A stretch of DNA of 64,000 nt, from contig JABARV010000003.1 in NCBI GenBank assembly GCA_019186965.1, positions 1-64,000 of the forward strand. Direction: 5' to 3'. A model generated the notes under the pieces. The model saw only the letters and a program-made list of their open reading frames with translations, was not told where the DNA came from and ran no database searches. The stretch comes from Turneriella sp. Lineage in GTDB: Bacteria; Spirochaetota; Leptospiria; Turneriellales; Turneriellaceae. Made by a program: the position numbers and the translations under genes. Shown piece by piece: positions 17,936 through 26,242 of this stretch. Positions within the stretch are counted from its first letter, which is position 1. Each line of letters starts with the position of its first letter.

Positions 17936-19368
17936 TAGACAACTACGTCCGCAAGTTTTTTAGCTCCTTTTTAGGCGACCAAGACATTACGCTGATTATT
18001 GGCATTGCGTACCTTATTGCCTCGGTCTTCTTTATTTTCGGCCTTAAGTTTATGAACTCTCCGCGTACAGCGCGTCGGGGAATGTTTATGGCCGAAATTG
18101 GTATGGGGCTTGCAATTGTAACAACGCTCCTCGACCAAGAAATCGTTACTCTTGATTGGATTTTAGTCGGCCTTTTTATCGGTACTATTGCAGGCTATAT
18201 TATGGCGATTTATACGCCAATGACCGCTATGCCGCAGCGGACTGCACTTTCGCACGCGTTTGGCGCCCTTGCAGCGGGGCTTGTTGGGGTAACTAAATAC
18301 TATACCAACCACGTTGCAGGCGATGCCCACGGGCTTATGATTGCCGTAGGTTTGGAAGTTGTATTGGGTGGTTTAACATTTACCGGTTCTATGGTTGCGT
18401 TTGGTAAACTCCAAGGAGTTCTACCCGGTGCGCCAATCCGTTACAAAGGCCAAAACTTGGTCAACGTTTTAGTCATTGCTGTTCTTGTAGGCTCTTTAGG
18501 TTACCTTATTTACGATCCTTCGCAATCGATGCTTTTCTATGTTCTTGCTGTTGTTTCACTTGTTTTTGGAGTAAGCCTCGTTTTACCCATTGGCGCTGCG
18601 GACATGCCTGTCGTTATGTCACTCTTAAACGCATACGCAGGGCTTGCGGGTTGTGCAACGGGTTTTGCCTTGAACAACAACGTACTTATCATTGCAGGTG
18701 CGTTAGACGGTGCGTCGGGGGTAATCCTCTCGATTATTATGACAAAGGCGATGAACCGTTCAATGACAAACGTCCTTTTCGGCGGTTTTGGCGCAGTTCA
18801 GGCTAGCGCCGAAGCGCACGAAGTGAAAGGTTCAATCAAAAGCCAAAGCGCCGAAGAAGCGGCGGCAATCCTCGACATCGCCAACTCTATTGTTATCGTT
18901 CCGGGGTATGGAATGGCTGTATCGCAAGCACAGCATAGCAGTAAAAAGCTTGTGGACTACCTCCTTAAAAAAGGTAAAAACGTGCGCTTTGCAATCCACC
19001 CTGTTGCTGGCCGTATGCCCGGCCACATGAACGTACTTCTTGCCGAAGCTGGCGTGGATTACGATCTTTTGTGCGATATGGAGTCGATTAACGACGATTT
19101 TGCCAGAACCGATGTTTCGATTGTTATTGGGGCAAACGACGTTGTAAACCCTGCGGCCAAAGAAGATAAATCGAGTCCTATTTACGGCATGCCAATCCTC
19201 AATGTGGACAACTCGCGCACAGTCATGGTTTTAAAGCGTGGAATGAGCCCTGGATTCTCGGGGATTGAAAACGAACTTTTTTACAAAGACAACTGTGTAA
19301 TGGTTTTTGGTGATGCGAAAAAAACCCTTGATGGGTTTGTAACAAGTTTACAAGAACTCGACGCATAG
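17932..19368 (+). CDS. pntB: Transhydrogenase beta subunit, proton channel and NADP-binding
   Basis: PntB (478 aa) contributes most of the membrane domain and the NADP(H)-binding domain III. The complex makes NADPH from NADH using the proton gradient. That is useful next to a glutathione cluster, which depends on NADPH. Nine or so helices fill residues 15-280. Domain III carries the diagnostic VIVPGYGMAVSQAQH and the late motif KRGMSPGFSGIENELF. The ATG overlaps the pntAB stop. A large hairpin terminator lies just after the stop. Confidence 0.97.
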   Translation: MIDNYVRKFFSSFLGDQDITLIIGIAYLIASVFFIFGLKFMNSPRTARRGMFMAEIGMGLAIVTTLLDQEIVTLDWILVGLFIGTIAGYIMAIYTPMTAMPQRTALSHAFGALAAGLVGVTKYYTNHVAGDAHGLMIAVGLEVVLGGLTFTGSMVAFGKLQGVLPGAPIRYKGQNLVNVLVIAVLVGSLGYLIYDPSQSMLFYVLAVVSLVFGVSLVLPIGAADMPVVMSLLNAYAGLAGCATGFALNNNVLIIAGALDGASGVILSIIMTKAMNRSMTNVLFGGFGAVQASAEAHEVKGSIKSQSAEEAAAILDIANSIVIVPGYGMAVSQAQHSSKKLVDYLLKKGKNVRFAIHPVAGRMPGHMNVLLAEAGVDYDLLCDMESINDDFARTDVSIVIGANDVVNPAAKEDKSSPIYGMPILNVDNSRTVMVLKRGMSPGFSGIENELFYKDNCVMVFGDAKKTLDGFVTSLQELDA

Positions 19369-19385
19369 GTTATATTTGAGAAGGT

Positions 19386-19455
19386 CTAAAAAGTCGAAAA
19401 TTTTGTATTTTTTGGGGCATAGCCCCAAAAAATACAAAAAATTTTAACTTTTTAG
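19386..19455. terminator. Large bidirectional hairpin terminator
   Basis: An exact 18-bp stem (19401-19418 with 19422-19439) closes on GGGGC-ATA-GCCCC and has T-rich flanks on both strands. The pairing continues outwards with few mismatches (CTAAAAAGT on the left, ACTTTTTAG on the right), giving about 33 bp. It lies between the convergent pntB and ssb genes and should stop transcription from both sides. Confidence 0.9.
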
Positions 19456-19504
19456 GCTGAATAATAGGCGCGCTAGCGACTTATTAAACAGCCCCAAAGT
19501 GTAC

Positions 19505-19873
19505 TTACGCCGCCTCTTTGACGAATTCGGCTTCGGGACGGCGCTTCAAATCAGAAACGCTGAGAGCCCGTGCAATAAGCTTAAACTTCGAACACTTCTT
19601 TCCCGACGCGTCTTCCCATCGGTCTTGCTTTAATGTCCCTTGGACAAGTATCTCCATACCTTTCTTTAGGCGTGGCGCGTGGAAATCAGCAAGTTTTTCC
19701 CAAACTTCTACATCAAGGAAGTTTGCAGTTGAACCACTGGCATCTGTCTTGGCGTATGTGTTATACGCAAGAGTAAACGTCATCACCAGTTTTCCTGTCG
19801 ATGTTGTTTTTAGCTGTGGGTCACGCACCAAACGTCCCATAAATTGTTGGAAACTCATTCTTGAACTTTTCAT
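19505..19873 (-). CDS. ssb: Single-stranded DNA-binding protein, short form without acidic tip
   Basis: The 122-residue protein is an OB-fold SSB: FMGRLVRDPQLKTTSTGKLVMTFTLAYNT and FLDVEVWEKLADFHAPRLKKGMEILVQGTL are family landmarks, followed by DRWEDASGKKCSKFKLIA. It ends RPEAEFVKEAA and lacks the long linker and acidic D-D-x-x-F tail that the main replication SSB uses to recruit partners. It may therefore be a second, specialised SSB or a lineage-specific short form. GGAG precedes the ATG at 19873. Its upstream region holds a 41-bp element that recurs at 48062-48102. Confidence 0.88.
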   Translation of the reverse strand: MKSSRMSFQQFMGRLVRDPQLKTTSTGKLVMTFTLAYNTYAKTDASGSTANFLDVEVWEKLADFHAPRLKKGMEILVQGTLKQDRWEDASGKKCSKFKLIARALSVSDLKRRPEAEFVKEAA

Positions 19874-19909
19874 TTTTTTTCTCCATTTTTTTCTTTGAGG
19901 ATTACCCTC

Positions 19910-19950
19910 TATATATTAAATACCAGAAAACACCCAAATTTTCTCACTTT
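19910..19950 (-). promoter_or_regulatory. Shared 41-bp upstream element, copy A (before ssb)
   Basis: Read towards ssb, this sequence is identical at 39 of 41 positions to 48062-48102, which lies upstream of an unrelated gene in the same relative orientation. The core is TTTTCTGGTATTTAATATAT. Further upstream both copies also have TTTTTTTGCCAAAA. The AT-rich end could include a -10 box. The element ends 36 bp before the ssb start. Confidence 0.65.
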
Positions 19951-20037
19951 GGTAAAAAAAAGTCCAAATTTTGGCAAAAAAATGTAATTTTTTTCAAAAA
20001 AAGTGCAAAAGTACAAAAAAAATGTATATTTGTGCCA

Positions 20038-20295
20038 ATGGAGCACAAATTAATCCTTTACCACTTTGATGGCTGTGGCCCGTGCCGCCGCGTCAAAGAT
20101 ACGCTCAAAGAACTCCATTTGGATATCGAATGGCGCGACATACGCGAAAGTGAAGAGGCGATGGAAGAACTTTTGCGTGTTGGTAAAATGCAACAGGTCC
20201 CATGCCTTTTCATCGACGGCAAACCCCTCTACGAATCAAGCGCTATTATCCGTTGGCTACGCGAAAATTACGGTGCAAAGGCGGTAGCTCCATAG
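20038..20295 (+). CDS. Glutaredoxin-like protein with CGPC active site
   Basis: The 85-residue protein has a thioredoxin fold of glutaredoxin size. The active site is HFDGCGPCRRVKDTL near residue 13, the cis-proline loop is QQVPCLFIDGKPLYES and the C-terminal helix is SAIIRWLRENYG. CGPC is the thioredoxin-type dithiol motif on a glutaredoxin-like frame. ATG 20038 is chosen because the upstream sequence is AT-rich intergenic DNA. It opens the thiol cluster and divides its promoter region with ssb. It is likely a disulfide or glutathione-mixed-disulfide reductase, but substrates are unknown. Confidence 0.85.
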   Translation: MEHKLILYHFDGCGPCRRVKDTLKELHLDIEWRDIRESEEAMEELLRVGKMQQVPCLFIDGKPLYESSAIIRWLRENYGAKAVAP

Positions 20296-20304
20296 TAGAA
20301 AAGT

Positions 20305-20535
20305 ATGATCTCCCCCGCAGAAATTGAAGCCATTATAAAAGAAAAATTACCAGATGCCCAGGTCGAGGTGTTAAACCCTTTAGGAGACGGATTGCACTTT
20401 GAGGCAACAGTGGTATCAGCACAATTTGTGGGATTACCGCTTATAAAACAGCATAAGCTTGTCATGGGAGCTTTAGAAAAAGCGCTCCAAGGAAAGCTAC
20501 ACGCACTACAATTAAAAACAAAAAAACCGGAGTAA
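20305..20535 (+). CDS. bolA: BolA-family protein
   Basis: A 76-residue BolA/IbaG-type protein: MISPAEIEAIIKEKLPDAQVEV, then DGLHFEATVVSAQFVGLPLIKQHKLVMGAL, which holds the conserved His of the family. BolA proteins pair with CGFS glutaredoxins to form a [2Fe-2S] bridged heterodimer. That partner is encoded 3 bp downstream, a classic arrangement. It ends TKKPE, with no extra domain. Confidence 0.92.
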   Translation: MISPAEIEAIIKEKLPDAQVEVLNPLGDGLHFEATVVSAQFVGLPLIKQHKLVMGALEKALQGKLHALQLKTKKPE

Positions 20536-20538
20536 AAA

Positions 20539-20850
20539 ATGACGATTGAAGAAATCAAAGAAAAAATAGCCGAAGATGTCAAAACAAATCCTATTGTGCT
20601 TTTTATGAAGGGTTCAAAAGAATTTCCGCAATGCGGCTTTTCTGCGCGTGTGGTTCAAATTTTAAATTCACACAACGCCGACTACGTTACCCGCGACGTT
20701 CTTGCAGATCCCGTACTGCGCGATGCAATCAAAGAATTTTCCGATTGGCCTACCCTACCCCAACTTTATGTTAAAGGCGAATTTATCGGTGGGTGCGATA
20801 TCGTAACAGAAATGAACGAGCAAGGAGAGCTCGAATCTCTTCTAAAGTAA
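20539..20850 (+). CDS. grxD: Monothiol glutaredoxin (CGFS type), Fe-S cluster carrier
   Basis: The protein (103 aa) has [23 protein letters not shown] with the single-cysteine CGFS site, the [19 protein letters not shown] segment and a C-terminal helix ending LESLLK. This is the Grx4/Grx5 family that carries [2Fe-2S] clusters with glutathione as a ligand, and it works with BolA. The genes for making glutathione follow at once. AACCGGAGT supplies the ribosome site. Confidence 0.95.
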   Translation: MTIEEIKEKIAEDVKTNPIVLFMKGSKEFPQCGFSARVVQILNSHNADYVTRDVLADPVLRDAIKEFSDWPTLPQLYVKGEFIGGCDIVTEMNEQGELESLLK

Positions 20851-20852
20851 CT

Positions 20853-22094
20853 TTGAACATTTTGCTGCAAAATAAAATTATTACAGCGCTTCCTCGCATT
20901 GAAGAATGGCTTCTATCTTTAGAAAAAGATGCGCCGCTTTATATGTCGGCGGATATCCGCGATGCAGAATTTAAAATTGCTTCCATTGATGCAAATTTAT
21001 ACCCTGCAGGGTTTAACAACCTTGATTCCAGTTTTTACGCTTTGGCGGTAAAGGAACTTAAAGCGGCGTTATCTAAAAAAAACATCACCCAAGGTGCGCA
21101 TTTGCTTCTTGTGTCAGAAGAGCACACACGCAACCTCTTTTATTTAGAAAATATCCATGTCCTTAAGACCCTTTTGGAAAACGCAGGTTACAAAATAACT
21201 GTAACAACAGCGTTTGAACTTGAAGGCGCTCTTTATGCAAATACGTTTGCGCACCTGCAAAGTGCAAGCGGAAATATCGTTAGCCTTTTAAACCCTACGG
21301 AGGCGAAAGCGCACTTGAATAATTTTTCTGCAATTGTTATGAACCACGACTCTTCTGCGGGCACGCCCCAGTGGCTTCAAGAAACTTCTCTGCCAACGCT
21401 TCCTACGTGGCGTGCTGGTTGGCATACGCGTAGCAAAGCACGGCATTTTTTCCACTATGCCAATTTGGCCGCAGAGTTAGGAAAAATTGTTGGAGTCGAT
21501 CCGTGGTTTTTATCTCCTCTGGGTACGCGCATTGCCGGTATCGATATCAACGAAGATATTTCGCGTGAAAAAGTTGCGCACGAAGCGGAGGTACTCCTTA
21601 AAGAAATCCAAAAAAAATATACCGAATACCATATAACCGAGAAACCGTTTGTGTTTCTTAAATCTGACCATGGAACATACGGGATGGCAATGCTATCTTT
21701 CGATAACGCTTCTGAAATTAAGGAAATCAACCGCAAAGAAAAAAACAAACTCTTCAAGGGTAAAAGCTCCGTCGTGGTTAAAAACTATCTAGTCCAAGAA
21801 GGAGTTCCGACTACCGTTAAAGACGGCGCCTATTTTGCCGAAAGCGTTGTTATGCTTGCAAACAACCACTTCATCGGAAAATTTGCGCGTGTTAACGAGC
21901 AAAAAGACGCACGCTCAAGTTTAAACAGCACAGGAATGTTTTTTAAACCAATTCCCCTTAGTGAATGTGGGGACGATGCGACAAAAGTCGCTACGCTAAT
22001 TACTCGCATGGCAGGGATTGCGCTCCAAAGAGAAATTGAAGAACTCAATAGCCCAAATATGCAAAACGTTTTTGAATCTCCGCAAGCACGTTAA
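20853..22094 (+). CDS. gshA: Glutamate-cysteine ligase, Acidithiobacillus-type
   Basis: This enzyme makes gamma-glutamylcysteine, the first step of glutathione synthesis. The sequence belongs to the ATP-grasp-like family first named from Acidithiobacillus ferrooxidans, not the E. coli type. Typical pieces are PLYMSADIRDAEFKIASID, NLYPAGFNNL, VDPWFLSPLG and VFLKSDHGTYGMAM. TTG 20853 gives MNILLQNKIITALPRIEEWL, about 413 aa, and is preferred over GTG 20793, which would run 58 bp into the grxD gene. The ribosome site is weak either way. gshB follows after 11 bp. Confidence 0.88.
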   Translation: MNILLQNKIITALPRIEEWLLSLEKDAPLYMSADIRDAEFKIASIDANLYPAGFNNLDSSFYALAVKELKAALSKKNITQGAHLLLVSEEHTRNLFYLENIHVLKTLLENAGYKITVTTAFELEGALYANTFAHLQSASGNIVSLLNPTEAKAHLNNFSAIVMNHDSSAGTPQWLQETSLPTLPTWRAGWHTRSKARHFFHYANLAAELGKIVGVDPWFLSPLGTRIAGIDINEDISREKVAHEAEVLLKEIQKKYTEYHITEKPFVFLKSDHGTYGMAMLSFDNASEIKEINRKEKNKLFKGKSSVVVKNYLVQEGVPTTVKDGAYFAESVVMLANNHFIGKFARVNEQKDARSSLNSTGMFFKPIPLSECGDDATKVATLITRMAGIALQREIEELNSPNMQNVFESPQAR

Positions 22095-22105
22095 AAATTT
22101 ATCGG

Positions 22106-23074
22106 ATGGAACTCGCATTTCTTATCGATAGTCCAGAAAAACTGCACGTTGAAAAAGATACTTCAATTGCCCTTATGCTCGAAGCTGAGTCGCGTGGCCA
22201 CAGAGTTTTTATTTTAGAACGTGGCGACTTAACACTCAATGACGGAAAACTTTTTTTACGCGCCCGCAAGGTAAAAGTTTTCGACAACCCCAAAAAACCG
22301 TTTGAATTTTTTTCGTACGAAGAGCGTGCAGCGTCTTTTTTTGACATTATTTTTATCCGTACAGACCCCCCCTTCAATAGCGAATACCTAACAGACACAT
22401 GGCTTCTTTCTCATGCTGCGTTCGCCGAAGCACCAAAGGAAAAACAACCATTGGTGCTAAATAACCCCAGCGGTCTTCGAGAGATTAACGAAAAAATTTG
22501 GGCAGCACGCTTTTGCGAATTTACTCCGCCTACTTTAATTACAAGTAATATTGAAGCGTACCGCGCATTTTTAAAAAAATATAAAACTATCGTCGCCAAA
22601 CCCACCGATGGCTTTGGTGGCTCTGCAGTTTTTATTGTAAGAGATGGCGATAAAAATGCAGCAGTTGTTTTTGAAACCCTCCAAAAACTTAGCCACACTC
22701 TTATCATTCAAGCATACCTTCCCGCTGCGGTGGAAGGCGATAAAAGGATACTTCTTGTCAACGGGGATATTTTGGGCGCCGTTTTACGCCACCATGCAGG
22801 AGATGACCATAGAAATAATTTTGCATCTGGTGGGAAAGCCCTTGAAACGACAATCACAGAAGGTGACCGCAAAATTTGTGCTGCGTTAAAACCGTACTTA
22901 CTCGAGCATGGAATTTTTTTTGCAGGGATTGATATCATTGGCGGAAAGTTAATTGAAGTTAATGTAACTTCCCCTACTTGCTTGCGGGAAATGCAGTGCT
23001 TCTATAAAGAAAATTTAGCAGAAAAAGTTTTAGTAGCCGCAGAAGAAATGGCGCAAAAAAAACATGGTAGATAA
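22106..23074 (+). CDS. gshB: Glutathione synthetase
   Basis: GshB (322 aa) adds glycine to gamma-glutamylcysteine. The start MELAFLIDSPEKLHVEKDTS, the IFIRTDPPFNSEYL segment and the ATP-grasp parts VAKPTDGFGGSAVFIV and FFAGIDIIGGKLIEVNVTSP are standard for the bacterial enzyme. It overlaps the next gene by 11 bp. It completes a two-gene glutathione pathway beside two glutaredoxins and a glyoxalase-II-like gene. Confidence 0.95.
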   Translation: MELAFLIDSPEKLHVEKDTSIALMLEAESRGHRVFILERGDLTLNDGKLFLRARKVKVFDNPKKPFEFFSYEERAASFFDIIFIRTDPPFNSEYLTDTWLLSHAAFAEAPKEKQPLVLNNPSGLREINEKIWAARFCEFTPPTLITSNIEAYRAFLKKYKTIVAKPTDGFGGSAVFIVRDGDKNAAVVFETLQKLSHTLIIQAYLPAAVEGDKRILLVNGDILGAVLRHHAGDDHRNNFASGGKALETTITEGDRKICAALKPYLLEHGIFFAGIDIIGGKLIEVNVTSPTCLREMQCFYKENLAEKVLVAAEEMAQKKHGR

Positions 23075-23993
23075 ACTATACGCATTAGAGATTTCTGCCT
23101 TGCGGAAAAAATATGCGAACAACTTTGAAGCTCTTAAAGAGATAAATTTAAAAATTCGGCAAGGCGATTTTTTTGCTTTACTGGGCCCAAACGGTGCGGG
23201 TAAATCGACGCTTATTGGCATTCTCGCGTCTCTTGTTCTTAAAACTTCGGGAAAGGTAAAAATTTTCGACGCGGATATTGATAAAGACCTTGCACGCGCA
23301 AAATCGTATTTGGGGCTTGTTCCACAAGAATTCAACTTGAGCCAGTTCGAGACGCCAATGCAAATTTTGGTAAACCAAGCGGGCTATTATGGTATTCCTC
23401 CTAAAATTGCTAAAACGCGTGCTGAAAAATATTTAAGGAACCTTGGAATTTTTGATAAAGCAAACATGCAGGCGCGTATGCTTTCGGGTGGAATGAAAAG
23501 GCGCCTCATGATTGCACGCGCCCTTATACACGAACCTAAAATACTTATTCTGGACGAACCTACCGCAGGGGTTGATATTGAACTAAGAAAACTTATTTGG
23601 AATTTTTTAAGTTCGTTAAATAAAAATGGTACAACGATTATCCTCACCACGCACTACTTAGAAGAAGCGGAAAATTTATGCCGTAATATTGCAATAATCG
23701 ACAAAGGTGAAATTATCACCAACACTTCGATGAGGAAACTTTTAGGAGATTTAAACGAACAAACGTACATTGTAGAGTTTAGAAAGCCTCTTACCCAAAT
23801 ACCAAACACAAAGGAATTTATTTTTAAAAGTATAGATAGCACAACCCTCGAAGTTACCGTATCTCGCGAACAAGATATGAACACACTCTTCAATTTTTTC
23901 TCTAAAAGAAAAATTATTGTCGAAAATATCCGCGAAAAAGCAAATCGCCTCGAACAATTATTTTTAAATCTCACTGAAAAAACTGTCGTATGA
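23064..23993 (+). CDS. ABC-2 type transporter ATP-binding protein, YadG-like
   Basis: The 309-residue ATPase has all working motifs: Walker A GPNGAGKST, Q-loop VPQEFNLS, signature LSGGMKRRLMIARAL, Walker B ILILDEP and switch histidine TTHYLEEAE. A C-terminal regulatory tail of about 90 residues follows. With the downstream permease (overlap of four bases) it forms an export system of the YadGH/DrrAB kind. The cargo is not evident. The overlap with gshB puts it in the glutathione operon, so an exported thiol or conjugate is a possibility only. Confidence 0.93.
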   Translation: MVDKLYALEISALRKKYANNFEALKEINLKIRQGDFFALLGPNGAGKSTLIGILASLVLKTSGKVKIFDADIDKDLARAKSYLGLVPQEFNLSQFETPMQILVNQAGYYGIPPKIAKTRAEKYLRNLGIFDKANMQARMLSGGMKRRLMIARALIHEPKILILDEPTAGVDIELRKLIWNFLSSLNKNGTTIILTTHYLEEAENLCRNIAIIDKGEIITNTSMRKLLGDLNEQTYIVEFRKPLTQIPNTKEFIFKSIDSTTLEVTVSREQDMNTLFNFFSKRKIIVENIREKANRLEQLFLNLTEKTVV

Positions 23994-24772
23994 AAATATC
24001 TAAAGCAGACTTTATCGGGTTTTATACAATTTTACGTAAAGAATACATCCGCATTGTACGCATTTGGTCGCAAACACTGCTTCCCCCCGTTATCAACGTA
24101 GCGCTCTACCTTCTTATCTTCGGCGCCTTCATGGGGGAACGCATTGGGCAAGTGGGAAAAGACTCGTACGCAAATTTTATTATTCCAGGACTTATTCTCA
24201 TGGCGGTAATTACAAACGCATACGGTAACGTCTCGAGTTCATTTTTTAGCCAAAAGTTCCAACGAAGTATCGAAGAAATTTTAGTTTCCCCTATTCCCGA
24301 ATGGCTAATTGTTTTGGGGTTTGCCTTTGGCGGGATTGTACGCGGAGGCCTTGTTGCACTTCTTGTCTTTTTTGTCATTCTCATCGCGCCTGGACTAAAA
24401 TTGCATTTAGAAAATCCCGTTTTAGCGCTTCTCATCCTTTTTTTGATTGCCGCATTTTTTTCATTGGGAGGACTTTTAAACGCGATGCTCGCAAAAAAAT
24501 TTGACGATGTAAGCTTTATCCCCAGCTTTGTTCTAACCCCGCTAACCTACCTTGGCGGAATTTTTTACCCTCTTACAAGCCTTCCTGAATTTTGGCAAAA
24601 CATTGCAATGGCAAACCCTGTGCAGCACATGGTAAGCTCTCTTAGGTACGCATTTTTGGGGACATCCGATTTACCGCTTTGGCCATCTATTGTTATTCTA
24701 ACAGCTGGCAACATTCTTCTTTTCTACGCTTCGCTACGCTATTTGAAGCGTGGTTTAGGCATGAGAAATTAG
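23990..24772 (+). CDS. ABC-2 type permease, YadH-like
   Basis: A 260-residue, six-helix ABC-2 membrane protein beginning FYTILRKEYIRIVRIWSQTLLPPVINVALYLLIFG, as in YadH. The conserved late segment SFVLTPLTYLGGIFYPLTSLPEFWQ is present. It is the membrane partner of the ATPase encoded just before, with start and stop overlapping as ATGA. The next gene begins 35 bp after its stop. Confidence 0.93.
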   Translation: MKISKADFIGFYTILRKEYIRIVRIWSQTLLPPVINVALYLLIFGAFMGERIGQVGKDSYANFIIPGLILMAVITNAYGNVSSSFFSQKFQRSIEEILVSPIPEWLIVLGFAFGGIVRGGLVALLVFFVILIAPGLKLHLENPVLALLILFLIAAFFSLGGLLNAMLAKKFDDVSFIPSFVLTPLTYLGGIFYPLTSLPEFWQNIAMANPVQHMVSSLRYAFLGTSDLPLWPSIVILTAGNILLFYASLRYLKRGLGMRN

Positions 24773-24807
24773 CTGACGCTTCGCTTGGCTTTGGAGGATA
24801 CGCTCAA

Positions 24808-25590
24808 ATGCAAATTTTACGCTGGCAGGTTGGAAACTCTTTAAAAAACTACCAGTACATTGTTGCCGATGCGCAAAAAAATGCGTTTCTCATTGACCCC
24901 CTCGATTTAGAGGAAATTGAAAAAGTTGTCGTACGCGAAAATTTACGCTTGAAAACAATTTTAATAACACACGAACACCACGACCACGCAGCACGAGCAC
25001 ACGAAATACAAGATAAATTTTCTGTACCCATTTACGCTTCAACCGAGGCTGCGCCTTACATAACCGGTAGTGTTACCCCTACGCACGATAAAGCAGTAAT
25101 ACAAAACAAAACCGACTTACGCGCCATTGTGCATAAAACCCCAGGGCACACCGCTGGACACTTGGCGTACGAAATTGGCGGATTTCTTTTTTGTGGGGAT
25201 GCACTTTTTCACGGCGGCTGCGGTAACTGCAAGTCGGCAAGCGCCAACTTAGACGAGCAGTACAAAACAATCAACGAGCGCTTGCAACTTCTTTCACCCG
25301 ACCTTATCGTAATGCCGGGACACTACTACGCAATGCGCAACCTTGACTTTGCGCTTTTTATTGAACCGGAAAATAAGCGCGCTCATGAAATGCGATCGCG
25401 TATCCAAAGCGATGCCGATGAAATGCAGCACCAATCCACGCTAAAACTTGAAAGGGAGTACAACCCCTTTATGCGCACTCCATTACGCAATATCCGCGCA
25501 CGTGTGGCGCAGCTTATAGAAAAAGATTTAAGCGAAATTTCAGATAGCGCGGTATTTAAAGAAATTCGTACTTTACGCGATTCGTGGTAA
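24808..25590 (+). CDS. Metallo-beta-lactamase fold hydrolase, glyoxalase II-like
   Basis: The 260-residue protein has the binuclear-metal motif THEHHDHAA (His55, His57, Asp59, His60), then TPGHTAGH with His114 and CGDALFHGGCGNC with Asp131. The last resembles the GDTLFSGGCGR of hydroxyacylglutathione hydrolase. The segment VMPGHYYAMRNLDFAL and the late EYNPFMRTP also recall GloB. Such enzymes free glutathione from lactoylglutathione, which fits the gshA-gshB neighbours. ATG 24808 follows GGAGGA. It is longer at the C-terminus than E. coli GloB, so a related thioesterase or persulfide dioxygenase role cannot be excluded. Confidence 0.8.
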   Translation: MQILRWQVGNSLKNYQYIVADAQKNAFLIDPLDLEEIEKVVVRENLRLKTILITHEHHDHAARAHEIQDKFSVPIYASTEAAPYITGSVTPTHDKAVIQNKTDLRAIVHKTPGHTAGHLAYEIGGFLFCGDALFHGGCGNCKSASANLDEQYKTINERLQLLSPDLIVMPGHYYAMRNLDFALFIEPENKRAHEMRSRIQSDADEMQHQSTLKLEREYNPFMRTPLRNIRARVAQLIEKDLSEISDSAVFKEIRTLRDSW

Positions 25591-25592
25591 AG

Positions 25593-26192
25593 TTATAATT
25601 TATCGTCGTAGTCTTCTTTTGAGAGCTTCTCCAGAAGTTCATTTTTACGCGCATCGTCTAAATGGGGCGGATGCACCTCGGCAGTCGCTTGTCTTTTTCT
25701 ACGGCTACGGATAAAAAGTGCGACAACACCTGCGCACAAAATACCGCCTAAAATAGAAAAAATTGCAAGGTAATTTGTTTCAGGAACAGTTAAAATTTGC
25801 GAACCAAAGCCATCGCGAAATTTTTCCAGCATATACGCATAGTCGTTTTGCCGCGCCATTCGAAAAGCTTCGTTCTTTTCTACAATGGGCCCAAAACCAT
25901 TACGAAACCCCGCTAAAATCTCTGCGTCGCTTTTCCCTTCAAGGAGTAGTTTATCCAGTGCATCGCGTGCAGGCCAAGCGTTGCAGTGCCCCGTATGGTT
26001 ACAATTGTGTAGTGGCATGTTGCATCCACAGGTGCACATAAGTTTGTGCGAGAGGCTATCAAACCTTTTAAGAAGCTCTGGATCGGTGAGGCGGCTGTGT
26101 ACGCTATGCGCCATAAGCGAAGAAACAAACAAAAAGGGAGCCAAAATAAAAGTAAAGTGTGCTACTTGCCAGAAACGAAAGAATAAGCGCAT
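25593..26192 (-). CDS. CcmH-like cytochrome c maturation protein
   Basis: After a signal segment (FTFILAPFLFVSSLMAHS), a short helical domain contains LMCTCGCNMPLHNCNHTGHCNAWPARDALDKLL...SDAEILAGFRNGFG. The second half is the known CcmH pattern, in which a Cys pair reduces apocytochrome c. This version has five cysteines rather than a lone CxxC. A membrane helix (LAIFSILGGILCAGVVALFI) and a charged tail follow. ATG 26192 (199 aa) is chosen because the longer frame to 26270 would overlap the upstream gene. No other ccm gene is nearby. The gene is convergent with the hydrolase gene, 2 bp apart. Confidence 0.75.
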   Translation of the reverse strand: MRLFFRFWQVAHFTFILAPFLFVSSLMAHSVHSRLTDPELLKRFDSLSHKLMCTCGCNMPLHNCNHTGHCNAWPARDALDKLLLEGKSDAEILAGFRNGFGPIVEKNEAFRMARQNDYAYMLEKFRDGFGSQILTVPETNYLAIFSILGGILCAGVVALFIRSRRKRQATAEVHPPHLDDARKNELLEKLSKEDYDDKL

Positions 26193-26242
26193 AGCATCTT
26201 CACTTAAAAAACAAGACAGGGGATAAACTGTTATTTGAAAGG

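Noticed and set aside
19901-20037. Possible tRNA or small RNA in the AT-rich gap between ssb and the glutaredoxin gene
   Set aside because: No cloverleaf or T-arm sequence is visible, and the only notable feature is the shared 41-bp element.
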